Shown here: positions 27,565 through 35,958 of the stretch, piece after piece | Position numbering within the stretch: the first letter of the stretch is position 1 | How the letters are laid out: every line of letters begins with the position of its first letter | NCBI RefSeq assembly: GCF_900116715.1 | Contig: NZ_FPBM01000010.1 | Coordinates: 1-64,000 of the forward strand | Length of the DNA stretch: 64,000 nt | Direction: 5' to 3' | Origin: Polaromonas sp. YR568 | Lineage (GTDB): Bacteria > Pseudomonadota > Gammaproteobacteria > Burkholderiales > Burkholderiaceae_C | Program-made: the position numbers and the translations under genes | The notes under the pieces: model-generated | Databases searched by the model: none | What the model saw: only the letters and a program-made list of their open reading frames with translations | What the model was told of the DNA's origin: nothing

Positions 27565-28767
27565 TCAGACGCGCTCGAGAATCACCGCAATACCTTGCCC
27601 CACGCCAATGCACATGGTGGCCAGCGCATAGCGGCCGCCACCCTTGTGCAGTTGGTTGACGGCCGTGGTGGCCAGGCGTGCGCCCGATGCGCCCAGCGGA
27701 TGGCCCAGCGCGATCGCGCCGCCGTTGGGGTTGACGCGCGGGTCGTCGTCGCGCACACCCAGCATGCGCAACACGGCCAGGCCTTGCGCGGCAAAGGCTT
27801 CGTTGAGCTCGATCACGTCCATCTGTTCGATGGTGAGGCCGGTGAGCGCCAGCACTTTTTGCGTGGCGGGCGCGGGGCCAATGCCCATGATGCGCGGCGC
27901 CACGCCGGCTGTGGCCATGCCGACCACACGCGCCCTGGGCGTGAGGCCGTTTTTTGCGGCGGTGGCTTCATCGGCCAGCAGCAGCGCGCAAGCGCCGTCG
28001 TTCACGCCGCTGGCATTGCCGGCGGTGACGGTGCCGTCGGGCCGCACCACGCCTTTGAGTTTGGCCAGCGCTTCGAGCGAGGTCTCGCGCGGATGCTCGT
28101 CCTTGGTGACAACGATGGGGTCGCCCTTTTTCTGGGCAATCGTCACCGGCGTGATTTCCGCGTCGAAGTAGCCGGCCTTTTGTGCAGCCACGGCTTTCAT
28201 CTGACTGGCCAGCGCCATCTTGTCCTGGTCTTCGCGGCTGATCTTGTAGTCGGTCGCCACGTTCTCGGCGGTCTCGGGCATGGCGTCGACGCCGTACTGC
28301 TCTTTCATCAGCTTGTTGATGAAGCGCCAGCCGATGGTGGTGTCATACACCGCATTGGCGCGGCTGAAAGCGCTCTCGGCTTTGGGCATCACAAAGGGCG
28401 CGCGGCTCATGCTTTCCACGCCGCCGGCAATCATCAATGTGGCCTCGCCCGACTTGATGGCGCGCGCGGCGCTGCCCAGGGCATCCAGACCCGAGCCGCA
28501 CAGGCGGTTGAGGGTCACGCCGGGCACATCCATCGGCAAGCCCGCCAGCAGGGAGGCCATGTGCGCCACATTGCGGTTGTCTTCACCGGCCTGGTTGGCG
28601 CAGCCATAGAGCACGTCGGTGACGGCCTGCCAGTCGACCTTGGGGTTGCGCGCCATCAGGGCCTTGAGCGGGATCGCGCCCAGGTCGTCGGTGCGCACGC
28701 TGCTCAAGGCGCCGCCGTAGCGGCCGAAGGGGGTGCGGATGGCGTCGCAGATAAAGGCTTGGGTCAT
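27565..28767 (-). CDS. pcaF: 3-oxoadipyl-CoA thiolase
   Basis: This thiolase cleaves 3-oxoadipyl-CoA to succinyl-CoA and acetyl-CoA, the final step of the beta-ketoadipate pathway. The nucleophilic cysteine is in VTLNRLCGSGLDALG; later catalytic residues are in ELNEAFAAQ, GGAIALGHPLGASG and CIGVGQGIA. It begins MTQAFICDAIRTPFGRYGG, as PcaF proteins do. It is 400 residues and follows pcaJ after 34 bases. Acetoacetyl-CoA thiolase function is a lower-probability alternative. Confidence 0.93.
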   Translation of the reverse strand: MTQAFICDAIRTPFGRYGGALSSVRTDDLGAIPLKALMARNPKVDWQAVTDVLYGCANQAGEDNRNVAHMASLLAGLPMDVPGVTLNRLCGSGLDALGSAARAIKSGEATLMIAGGVESMSRAPFVMPKAESAFSRANAVYDTTIGWRFINKLMKEQYGVDAMPETAENVATDYKISREDQDKMALASQMKAVAAQKAGYFDAEITPVTIAQKKGDPIVVTKDEHPRETSLEALAKLKGVVRPDGTVTAGNASGVNDGACALLLADEATAAKNGLTPRARVVGMATAGVAPRIMGIGPAPATQKVLALTGLTIEQMDVIELNEAFAAQGLAVLRMLGVRDDDPRVNPNGGAIALGHPLGASGARLATTAVNQLHKGGGRYALATMCIGVGQGIAVILERV

Positions 28768-28801
28768 GGTGTGTGTGCTTTGAAAAGAATGAGGTCAATG
28801 A

Positions 28802-29452
28802 TCAGGCGGCCGCAATCGGCAGGCCTACCAGTTTTTCGAGTTCGGCATGCGTAAGTCCGTCGACGGTGTCGATCAGCTTCAGGCCCTGCGGCGTGCATTC
28901 AAGTGTGGCGATGTCGGAATACACACGCTTGACGCAGGCAATGCCTGTGAGCGGATAGGTGCACTGCGCCACCAGCTTGCTCACGCCCTGTTTGGTCAGC
29001 AAATCCATCATCACCCAGGTTTGCCGCGCGCCTATCGCCAGGTCCATCGCGCCGCCGACCGCGGGGATGGCGCCGGGCTCGCCGGTGCTCCAGTTGGCCA
29101 GGTCGCCCGTGGCCGACACCTGGAAGGCGCCCAGCACACAAATATCGAGATGACCGCCACGCATCATCGCGAAGCTGTCGGCATGGTGAAAGAAGGCGCC
29201 GCCCTTGAGCAGCGTCACCGGCTGCTTGCCGGCGTTGATGAGGTCGAAGTCTTCGTCGCCCTCGGCGGGCGCCGGGCCCATGCCGAGGATGCCGTTCTCG
29301 CTTTGCAAAATGACCTCGCGCCCTGCCGGTAAATGGTTGGCCACCAGCGTGGGCTGGCCGATGCCGAGGTTGACGACGGCGCCGTCAAAAATGTCTTGCG
29401 CGACGCGGGCTGCGAGCTGGTCTTTGGTGCGGCGTTGGTAAGTCATGGTCAT
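28802..29452 (-). CDS. pcaJ: 3-oxoadipate CoA-transferase subunit B
   Basis: The beta subunit contains the catalytic glutamate in LQSENGILGMGP and the family segment VNLGIGQPTLVANHL. Together with PcaI it moves CoA from succinyl-CoA to 3-oxoadipate. Its start overlaps the pcaI stop by four bases. Length 216 is typical. Confidence 0.93.
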   Translation of the reverse strand: MTMTYQRRTKDQLAARVAQDIFDGAVVNLGIGQPTLVANHLPAGREVILQSENGILGMGPAPAEGDEDFDLINAGKQPVTLLKGGAFFHHADSFAMMRGGHLDICVLGAFQVSATGDLANWSTGEPGAIPAVGGAMDLAIGARQTWVMMDLLTKQGVSKLVAQCTYPLTGIACVKRVYSDIATLECTPQGLKLIDTVDGLTHAELEKLVGLPIAAA

Positions 29453-30165
29453 GCCGCCTTTTTAAAACCGCCCGCCTGTGTGGCGACGCGGGGGATTTTG
29501 ACGATGTGGTGCACAAAGATGCCCGGGGTCACGATGGCTTCAGGGTCCAGGTCTCCGAGCTCGACGATGTCATGCACGGTGGCGACCGTCTTCTTTGACG
29601 CCGTCGCCATCACCGGGCCGAAGTTACGCGCGGCCATGCGGTAGGTCAGGTTGCCCCAGCGGTCGCCGCGCTCGGCCTTGATCAAAGCCACGTCACCGTA
29701 AATCGGCATCTCGAGCACGTACTGCTTGCCGTTGATTTCGCGGGTCTCTTTGGCGCTGCCGTCGGCGTTGCGCGCCAGCTCGGTGCCGTAGCCCGTGGGG
29801 CAGAAGAAAGCGCCTATACCGGCGCCGGCGGCGCGTATGCGCTCGGCCAGGTTGCCCTGCGGCACCAGCTCCAGCTCCAGCTTGCCGCTGCGGTAGAGGC
29901 CGTCAAACACCTGGCTGTCGGCCTGGCGCGGAAAGCTGCAGATGATCTTGCGCACGCGGCCGGCCTTGAGCAGCGCCGCCAGCCCCGTCTCGGCATTGCC
30001 GGCGTTGTTGTTGACGACCGTCAGGTTTTTGGCGCCCTGCTCTATCAGGCCATCGATCAGCTCGTTGGGGATGCCGGCGGTGCCGAAGCCGCCAATCAGC
30101 ACGGTAGCGCCGTCTTTCACATCCGCCAGCGCGTCGGCGACGGAGGCGGCAATTTTGTTGATCAT
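29449..30165 (-). CDS. pcaI: 3-oxoadipate CoA-transferase subunit A
   Basis: The alpha subunit has the glycine-rich CoA-binding segment VLIGGFGTAGIPNELIDGL and LTVVNNNAG. It is the first gene of the pcaI-pcaJ-pcaF unit, divergent from an IclR regulator across a 132-base control region. Confidence 0.93.
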   Translation of the reverse strand: MINKIAASVADALADVKDGATVLIGGFGTAGIPNELIDGLIEQGAKNLTVVNNNAGNAETGLAALLKAGRVRKIICSFPRQADSQVFDGLYRSGKLELELVPQGNLAERIRAAGAGIGAFFCPTGYGTELARNADGSAKETREINGKQYVLEMPIYGDVALIKAERGDRWGNLTYRMAARNFGPVMATASKKTVATVHDIVELGDLDPEAIVTPGIFVHHIVKIPRVATQAGGFKKAA

Positions 30166-30241
30166 TCAAAAGTCTCCAGCTGCGGATGGCTTGCCGAAAT
30201 CATCAAGCCATTGCAAAAACATTGCAAAAATGTCTCAAAAT

Positions 30242-30273
30242 TTGTTCGATATAAGAACAAGAGTTCGTATAAT
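30242..30273. promoter_or_regulatory. candidate PcaR/IclR operator and promoter between pcaI and pcaR
   Basis: An imperfect palindrome GTTC-GATATAA-GAAC (30244-30258) is followed by a second half-site GTTCG at 30263-30267. A perfect TATAAT lies at 30268-30273, reading toward the regulator. The GTTCGATA core resembles operators of the PcaR/PcaU/PobR group of IclR proteins. The same site may control both divergent genes. Confidence 0.55.
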
Positions 30274-30297
30274 GAATTTTAGGAGATTTTCCACACC

Positions 30298-31101
30298 ATG
30301 GCAAACGCTGCATCCACGCTCATTACCGGCCACAAACCCGGCGACGGCTACGTCCAGTCCTTTGCGCGCGGGCTGGAGGTCATACGCTCATTCAGCACCG
30401 AGGCGCCACGGCAGACATTGACCGAGGTGGCCGGGCGCAGCGGCCTGAGCCGCGCCGGCGCGCGCCGCATCTTGCTGACGCTGGAGACGCTGGGGTATGT
30501 GCACAACGACGGCAAACTCTTCAGCCTCACGCCGCGCATCCTGGATCTGGGTTTTGCCTATTTGTCTTCCATGCCGATCTGGAACCTGGCCGAGCCGGTG
30601 ATGGAAGCGCTGGTCGCCGAAGTCAAGGAGTCGTGCTCAGCCGCAGCGCTGGACGGCACGGACATCGTCTACGTGCTGCGCGTGCCCACCCACAAGATCA
30701 TGAGCATCAGCCTGGGCGTGGGCTCACGCCTGCCGGCTTACTGCACGTCGATGGGGCGGATGCTGCTGTCGGCCCTGCCGGAAGCCGAGATCCTGAAATG
30801 CCTGCAGGCCTCGGAACTGACGGCCCGCACCAAATACACCGTGACCGATGTGAAGGAACTGATGGCCAAAATAGCGCAGGCGCGCAAGCAGGGGTGGTGC
30901 CTGGTGAATCAGGAACTGGAAGAGGGGCTGGTGTCGATGGCGGCGCCGATCACCAACCGCGCCGGCCAGACAGTGGCCGCGCTCAACATCAGCGGCCAGG
31001 CCAACCGCACCAGCGCCAAGGCGATGCAGGAGACTATGCTGCCTCAGCTTTTAGAAGCTGCGCATGCGATCTCGCGCATGCTCAGTGTTCAAGGCAATTG
31101 A
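30298..31101 (+). CDS. pcaR: IclR family regulator of beta-ketoadipate genes
   Basis: This 267-residue regulator has an N-terminal winged helix (GLEVIRSFSTEAPRQTLTEVAGRSGLSRAGARR) and a C-terminal effector domain with the ILSVGVGSRLPAYCTSMGRMLL pattern of PcaR/PcaU/PobR proteins. It probably senses 3-oxoadipate and controls pcaIJF. The start is the ATG at 30298, with AGGAG at 30281-30285 about 12 bases upstream. Confidence 0.9.
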   Translation: MANAASTLITGHKPGDGYVQSFARGLEVIRSFSTEAPRQTLTEVAGRSGLSRAGARRILLTLETLGYVHNDGKLFSLTPRILDLGFAYLSSMPIWNLAEPVMEALVAEVKESCSAAALDGTDIVYVLRVPTHKIMSISLGVGSRLPAYCTSMGRMLLSALPEAEILKCLQASELTARTKYTVTDVKELMAKIAQARKQGWCLVNQELEEGLVSMAAPITNRAGQTVAALNISGQANRTSAKAMQETMLPQLLEAAHAISRMLSVQGN

Positions 31102-31113
31102 GGCCGAGTCGGT

Positions 31114-31335
31114 TCAGGACTTCTTAAAACCTACAACCAGTACGACGGCGCCCAAAACAACCGCGCCCAGGCTGAGCCACTGGGGAATGTTGACCGACTC
31201 TTTCTCTTTCACCGTCAGCTGGATGGGGCCGAGTTTGGCAGCGGTCGTGTCCTTGGTGAAGCTGAAGCCGCCGGTGAAGAAGCCGGCCAGGCCCAAAACG
31301 ATCAGGACGATGCCTGTGATGCGTGCTGCGTTCAT
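31114..31335 (-). CDS. small two-helix membrane protein (DUF3185-like)
   Basis: A 73-residue protein with two membrane helices: an N-terminal one (ARITGIVLIVLGLAGFFTGGF) and a C-terminal one (QWLSLGAVVLGAVVLVVGFKK). The short loop between them is polar. The start is the ATG at 31335, which has AGGAG at good spacing; the longer open frame upstream is not convincing. Function unknown. Confidence 0.75.
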   Translation of the reverse strand: MNAARITGIVLIVLGLAGFFTGGFSFTKDTTAAKLGPIQLTVKEKESVNIPQWLSLGAVVLGAVVLVVGFKKS

Positions 31336-31528
31336 CTTAAATCTCCTCGCCGGGCTTGTTGATGGTTGTGAAGTAGCCTTGCCCCGGAACTGCGCCACTG
31401 TGCTTCGTAATGTAGGCAGAGGTGCAAAAGCTGTCTGTAGGACGCAGCCGGTGCAGGCTGTGGCCCAAGCGCTGATAAGCAAACCACCACGCCGGCAGCG
31501 GAAAACGCCTGCGTGATAACCTTTGTGC

Positions 31529-31963
31529 ATGTTCACGCCCTCGCAAGCCGACGTACGCCGGTTTTTCTGCTCTGTTTATGCCAAGGCCCGCGCCGGGCAG
31601 CCGATGGAAGCTATTGAAACCATAGCAAGCCAGTGGATTGAAGAGCACCCCGAATACCACGCGGACTTTGCCGACGCCGATGCCGCGCTCGAAAAAATGT
31701 ACGACGTGGAAGCCGGCAAGACCAACCCTTTCCTGCACCTGTCCATGCACCTGTCGATCAGTGAGCAATGCTCCATCGACCAGCCCCGCGGCATACGCCA
31801 GGCCGTGGAACTGCTGACGGCCAGGCGCAACTCCCTGCACGACGCGCACCACGAGACCATGGACTGCCTGGGGCAGATGGTCTGGGAGAGCCAGCGAGCC
31901 GGGCGGCCGCCGGATGGTGCTGCTTATATAGATTGCGTGCAGCGCCGCGCCACAAAAGACTGA
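31529..31963 (+). CDS. DUF1841 family protein
   Basis: A soluble 144-residue protein with the family pattern: MFTPSQADVRRFFCSVYAKA at the start, followed by HPEYHADFADADAALEK and HLSMHLSISEQ. Conserved in betaproteobacteria, function unknown. The ATG at 31529 is used; the GTG two codons upstream is an alternative. Confidence 0.85.
   Translation: MFTPSQADVRRFFCSVYAKARAGQPMEAIETIASQWIEEHPEYHADFADADAALEKMYDVEAGKTNPFLHLSMHLSISEQCSIDQPRGIRQAVELLTARRNSLHDAHHETMDCLGQMVWESQRAGRPPDGAAYIDCVQRRATKD
31610..31626. repeat. short AT-rich palindrome, copy 3
   Basis: GCTATTGAAACCATAGC, 17 bases, in the DUF1841 coding region. Confidence 0.45.
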
Positions 31964-32010
31964 ACCAATAGACTGAGCCCCCACGCTCGCCCACTGCGTG
32001 TGGCTCTCTG

Positions 32011-32052
32011 CCCCCCGAGGGGGCCGCCCGCCCTCCGGCCCGGCAAAGCCGG
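32011..32052. repeat. GC-rich double hairpin, probably a dispersed intergenic repeat
   Basis: CCCCC-CGA-GGGGG (32012-32023 region) and CCGGC-AAA-GCCGG (32040-32052) lie close together between convergent genes. Such C/G-run hairpins recur between genes in Comamonadaceae genomes. This copy is the only one in the window, so its repetitive nature is inferred. Confidence 0.4.
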
Positions 32053-32097
32053 TTCCGGGGCTCATGCTGGTGAAAGCGGGGATGGGCCAGACCATAA

Positions 32098-32124
32098 AAA
32101 AAGCCGCTGAGACAGCGGCTCTTT
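32098..32124 (-). terminator. rho-independent terminator after cytochrome c4 gene
   Basis: AGCCGCTG-AGA-CAGCGGCT forms an eight-base-pair stem with a three-base loop. It is flanked by A runs on the left and TTTT on the right, so on the minus strand a T run follows the stem. Confidence 0.85.
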
Positions 32125-32145
32125 TGTGGGCGGCAAATTTCCGGA

Positions 32146-32820
32146 TCAGCGGAATTTCTTTTGCGGAATGGTCTTCAGGTCGCCATCCACCGACGACAGG
32201 TAATTGGCCAGCAGCTTCAACTCAGGGTTGGTGTACTGCTTGGCCATGCCGGCCATGATGGCGTTGCTGCGGCCGACCTTGGGATTGTTGTCAACCTTGT
32301 AGGCCTTCAGAGCCACAAAGAGGTAGTCGGCATGCTGGCCGCCAATCTTGGGGTAGCTCGGGTCAATCGGGTTGCTGAAGGTGGCGCCATGGCAGGACGC
32401 GCAGTTGGCCTTGTTCAGCAGGGCCTTGACTTCGGCGCTGGGTTCCTTGACGGCCTTGACCGGGGTGGGCTGGCCGGCAGCGACGGTGGCTGCGCCGTCA
32501 GCGCTGTAGTGGGCAGCCAGGTCGGCGATGTCCTGGTCCGACAGGGAGTCGGCAATGGCGCGCATGGTGGGGTGCTTGCGGTCGCCTTTTTTGTATTCGT
32601 TGAGTGCGGCGACGATGTATTTGGCGCTCTGGCCCGAAATCATCGGGACCTTGTAGACCTCGGGGAAGGAGGCCTGGTAGCCCTGGATGCCGTGGCAACC
32701 GATGCACATGGCATTCTTGGTTTCGCCGGCCTTGGCGTCGCCCTTGATTTCCTGGGCCAGGCTGGCTGCCGTCGCACAAGAGACAGCAACGGCGAATATC
32801 GTGGTGAACAGCTTATTCAT
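32146..32820 (-). CDS. diheme cytochrome c4
   Basis: The 224-residue periplasmic protein has a signal peptide cleaved near SLAQ and two class I heme sites, CIGCH and CASCH, each followed by a methionine ligand (HPTMRAIADSLSD; IMAGMAKQYTN). The two-domain layout and length are typical of cytochrome c4, an electron donor to terminal oxidases. It could feed the aa3 oxidase encoded in this window. Confidence 0.93.
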   Translation of the reverse strand: MNKLFTTIFAVAVSCATAASLAQEIKGDAKAGETKNAMCIGCHGIQGYQASFPEVYKVPMISGQSAKYIVAALNEYKKGDRKHPTMRAIADSLSDQDIADLAAHYSADGAATVAAGQPTPVKAVKEPSAEVKALLNKANCASCHGATFSNPIDPSYPKIGGQHADYLFVALKAYKVDNNPKVGRSNAIMAGMAKQYTNPELKLLANYLSSVDGDLKTIPQKKFR

Positions 32821-32954
32821 TTTGCGCGCACAATCAGGTGGGAATTCATCTTATAAACAACCCCGGATTATATCTGGGCCTGTTGCCCCAAGGCACCGGC
32901 TGCTTTCAAACAAAGGCAATCGCCCCTCAAACCCGCTCACATTGACGACAGACC

Positions 32955-33797
32955 ATGAAATTTCAAGGATCCAAGAACTACGTCGCCACCCAGGACCTGA
33001 TGCTCGCCGTAAACGCCTCGGCCGCCCTGAAAAAGCCGCTGCTGGTCAAGGGCGAACCCGGCACCGGCAAGACCATGCTGGCCGAGGAAGTGGCCCAGGC
33101 GCTGAATCTGCCACTGTTGCAATGGCACATCAAATCGACCACCAAGGCCCAGCAGGGCCTGTATGAATATGACGCCGTCTCCCGCCTGCGCGATTCGCAA
33201 CTGGGAGACGAGAAGGTCAAGGACATCCACAACTACATCGTCAAGGGCGTGCTCTGGCAGGCTTTCACCGCCGACCAGCCGGTCGCCCTGCTGATCGACG
33301 AGATCGACAAGGCCGACATCGAATTCCCGAACGACCTGCTGCGCGAAATCGACCGCATGGAGTTCTACGTGTACGAAACGCGCGAGCTCATCAAGGCCAA
33401 GCACAGGCCGCTGGTGTTCATCACCTCCAACAACGAAAAAGAACTACCCGACGCCTTTTTGCGCCGCTGCTTCTTTCACTACATCAAGTTCCCCGACGCC
33501 GACACCATGAAGCAGATCGTGGACGTGCACTTCCCCGATTTGAAGAAAGAGCTGTTGACCGCGGCCATGAAAACCTTCTACGACGTGCGCAACCTGCCCG
33601 GCCTCAAGAAGAAACCGTCGACCTCCGAGCTGCTGGACTGGCTCAAGCTGCTGGTCGCCGAAGACATTCCGCTCGATGCCCTGCAAAGCAAGGACGACAA
33701 GGTCGCCGTGCCGCCGCTGGTGGGCGCGCTGCTCAAGAACGAGCAGGACGTGACCCTGTTCGAGAAGCTGGTTTTCATGCAGCGCAACAATCGCTGA
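32955..33797 (+). CDS. MoxR-type AAA+ ATPase
   Basis: A 280-residue AAA+ protein with Walker A GEPGTGKT (residues 37-44), Walker B ALLIDEIDKAD and sensor 1 FITSNNEKELPDAFLRRC. MoxR proteins are chaperone-like partners of VWA-domain proteins. A VWA gene of the CoxE type follows three genes later on the same strand, so they probably form a pair. Confidence 0.92.
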   Translation: MKFQGSKNYVATQDLMLAVNASAALKKPLLVKGEPGTGKTMLAEEVAQALNLPLLQWHIKSTTKAQQGLYEYDAVSRLRDSQLGDEKVKDIHNYIVKGVLWQAFTADQPVALLIDEIDKADIEFPNDLLREIDRMEFYVYETRELIKAKHRPLVFITSNNEKELPDAFLRRCFFHYIKFPDADTMKQIVDVHFPDLKKELLTAAMKTFYDVRNLPGLKKKPSTSELLDWLKLLVAEDIPLDALQSKDDKVAVPPLVGALLKNEQDVTLFEKLVFMQRNNR

Positions 33798-33812
33798 ACA
33801 CGGGGTTAACAC

Positions 33813-34040
33813 ATGAATCAAAAATCCATGCTGATCGAAGGCCTGTCGGACGCGGTCGGCTTTGTCGGCGGCGCGCTCCTCGGCTTTTGGGCCGGCCATC
33901 TGCTCGGCTTCGATATTTTTGAAGCCGGCTACGGCAACAGCGCCATCGCCGGCATCGTGCTGGTGGGCCTGGGCGGTGGCCTGGGCCTGCAAGTGGCCAG
34001 ACGCTGGAGGAACCGGCAAAAATCCGGAGGAGAGAACTGA
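33813..34040 (+). CDS. small hydrophobic protein between moxR and GNAT genes
   Basis: A 75-residue protein with two membrane helices, the second glycine-rich (IAGIVLVGLGGGLGLQVA). No family recognised. It begins 15 bases after the MoxR gene and ends two bases before the next start, so it belongs to the same operon. It may anchor the MoxR-VWA complex, but that is speculation. Confidence 0.65.
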   Translation: MNQKSMLIEGLSDAVGFVGGALLGFWAGHLLGFDIFEAGYGNSAIAGIVLVGLGGGLGLQVARRWRNRQKSGGEN

Positions 34041-34042
34041 GC

Positions 34043-34630
34043 ATGGCGTTTGTCGAACCCGTGACCCTGGAAGCAAGAGGCGTTCGCCTCGTACCCCTGG
34101 CGCTGGCGCACGAAGCTGGGCTGAAAGCCGCGGCCGCCGACGGCGAACTCTGGAATCTGCGCGTCACCTCGGTACCCGAGCCCCACGAAACGCGCGGCTA
34201 CATTGAAACCGCGCTGGTCACCGCCAACCGCTTCGCTTTCGCAGTGACCGACGCGGCCAGCGGCGAAGTGCTGGGCACCACGAGTTTTCACGACATCGTG
34301 CCCAACCTCAAACGCGTCGAGATTGGCTACACCTGGTACGCCGCGCGCTGCCAGCGCACCCATGTCAACACCACCTGCAAACTGCTGATGCTGAGTCACG
34401 CCTTCGACACGCTGGACTGCAATGTTGTGGGCTGGCGCACCGACAATTTCAACCACACCTCCCAGCGCGCCATCGAACGCCTGGGCGCCCGCAAGGACGG
34501 CGTGCTGCGCGGCCATGCGCTGCGCCGCGACGGCACCATACGTGACACCGTGATGTACAGCCTGGCCGCCGGCGAATGGCCGGAAGTGAAAGCGCAACTG
34601 CTGTACCTGCTGGACAAACCTCGAACCTGA
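34043..34630 (+). CDS. GNAT family N-acetyltransferase (RimJ/RimL type)
   Basis: A 195-residue protein with RLVPLALAHEAGL near the start, GTTSFHDIVPNLKRVEIGYTW and the acetyl-CoA region NTTCKLLMLSHAF, all features of the ribosomal-protein/aminoacyl acetyltransferase subgroup. C-terminal RAIERLGARKDGVLRGH is also typical. Substrate unknown; inside the moxR-VWA operon. Confidence 0.88.
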   Translation: MAFVEPVTLEARGVRLVPLALAHEAGLKAAAADGELWNLRVTSVPEPHETRGYIETALVTANRFAFAVTDAASGEVLGTTSFHDIVPNLKRVEIGYTWYAARCQRTHVNTTCKLLMLSHAFDTLDCNVVGWRTDNFNHTSQRAIERLGARKDGVLRGHALRRDGTIRDTVMYSLAAGEWPEVKAQLLYLLDKPRT

Positions 34631-34655
34631 AGCGCCCGCCGCCAAGGAGTTCTCC

Positions 34656-35870
34656 ATGCTGATCGATTTCTTCTACACCCTGCGCTCGGCCAAGCTGCCG
34701 GTCTCCGTCAAGGAATACCTGATGCTGCTCGAGGCGCTGCAGGCGGGCGTCGTGGGCCCGAACAGCGACAAGCTGGAGGCGCATGAGGGCGAAGGCGCGT
34801 GGAAGATCGACGACTTCTATTACCTCAGCCGCACGGTGCTGGTGAAGGACGAAAAAAACTACGACAAATTCGACCGCGCCTTTGCCGCCTATTTCAAGGG
34901 CGTGGAGATGCTGGCCGACTTCACCAAAGACATCCCGCTCGAATGGCTGCGCAAAAACCTGGAGCTCGAACTGAGCCCCGAGGAAAAAGCCAAAATCGAA
35001 AAAATGGGCTGGGACGAGCTCATGGAAACGCTGAAAAAGCGGTTTGAAGAGCAGAAAGAACGTCACGAAGGCGGCAGCAAATGGATAGGCACGGGCGGCA
35101 CCTCGCCCTTCGGCGCCAACGGCTTCAACCCGCAAGGCATTCGCATAGGCCAGGAAAAAAGCCGCAACAAGAGCGCGGTGAAAGTCTGGGACCAGCGCGC
35201 CTACAAGGACTACGACGACACGCAGGAGCTGGGCACGCGCAACATCAAGGTCGCGCTGCGGCGCCTGCGCAAGTTCGCGCGCCAGGGCAATGTGGAAGAG
35301 CTGGACCTGGACGACACCATACGCTCCACTGCGGCCAATGCCGGCTGGCTGGACATCAAGATGGTGCCCGAGCGCCACAACAATGTGAAGGTGCTGCTGA
35401 TGATGGACGTGGGTGGCACCATGGACGAGCATATCCACCGTGTCGAGGAGATGTTCTCGGCCGTGAAAGCCGAGTTCAAGCACCTGGAGTTTTATTACTT
35501 CCACAACTGCGTCTATGACTTCATGTGGAAGAACAACCGCCGCCGCTTCAGCGAGAAATTCCCGACCTGGGACATCATCCGCAAGTACAACAAGGACTAC
35601 AAACTCATCTTCGTCGGCGACGCGACCATGAGCCCTTACGAAATCCTGCAGCCCGGCGGCAGCGTGGAATACAACAACGAAGAAGCCGGCGCCGAATGGA
35701 TGCAGCGCCTGACCAACGCCTTTCCCAAATTCGCATGGATCAACCCGGAGCCTCAAGGCGTCTGGCAATACCGCCAGAGCATCAGCGTGATCCAGCAGCT
35801 GGTGAATCAGCGCATGTACCCGCTGACCATCAAGGGCCTTGAAGAAGCGATGCGCCTGCTGTCCAAATAG
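34656..35870 (+). CDS. VWA domain-containing CoxE-like protein
   Basis: A 404-residue protein with a C-terminal von Willebrand A fold. The metal-binding MIDAS motif reads DVGGTMDEH at about residues 250-258, where the classic form is DxSxS; the second and third ligands are therefore altered, as in many CoxE-like proteins. CoxE partners with MoxR ATPases in cofactor insertion or metal-centre assembly. A good Shine-Dalgarno (AAGGAG) precedes the ATG at 34656. The operon moxR-small gene-GNAT-VWA ends here. Confidence 0.88.
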   Translation: MLIDFFYTLRSAKLPVSVKEYLMLLEALQAGVVGPNSDKLEAHEGEGAWKIDDFYYLSRTVLVKDEKNYDKFDRAFAAYFKGVEMLADFTKDIPLEWLRKNLELELSPEEKAKIEKMGWDELMETLKKRFEEQKERHEGGSKWIGTGGTSPFGANGFNPQGIRIGQEKSRNKSAVKVWDQRAYKDYDDTQELGTRNIKVALRRLRKFARQGNVEELDLDDTIRSTAANAGWLDIKMVPERHNNVKVLLMMDVGGTMDEHIHRVEEMFSAVKAEFKHLEFYYFHNCVYDFMWKNNRRRFSEKFPTWDIIRKYNKDYKLIFVGDATMSPYEILQPGGSVEYNNEEAGAEWMQRLTNAFPKFAWINPEPQGVWQYRQSISVIQQLVNQRMYPLTIKGLEEAMRLLSK

Positions 35871-35958
35871 GAGCGGCAGGGCCGGTAGGGGCAGCAGGAG
35901 CGGCGCTATGCGCCCGCCTCCTACGCAGGGGCTCAGTGCGCTCAAGTAAACTGCCCCT

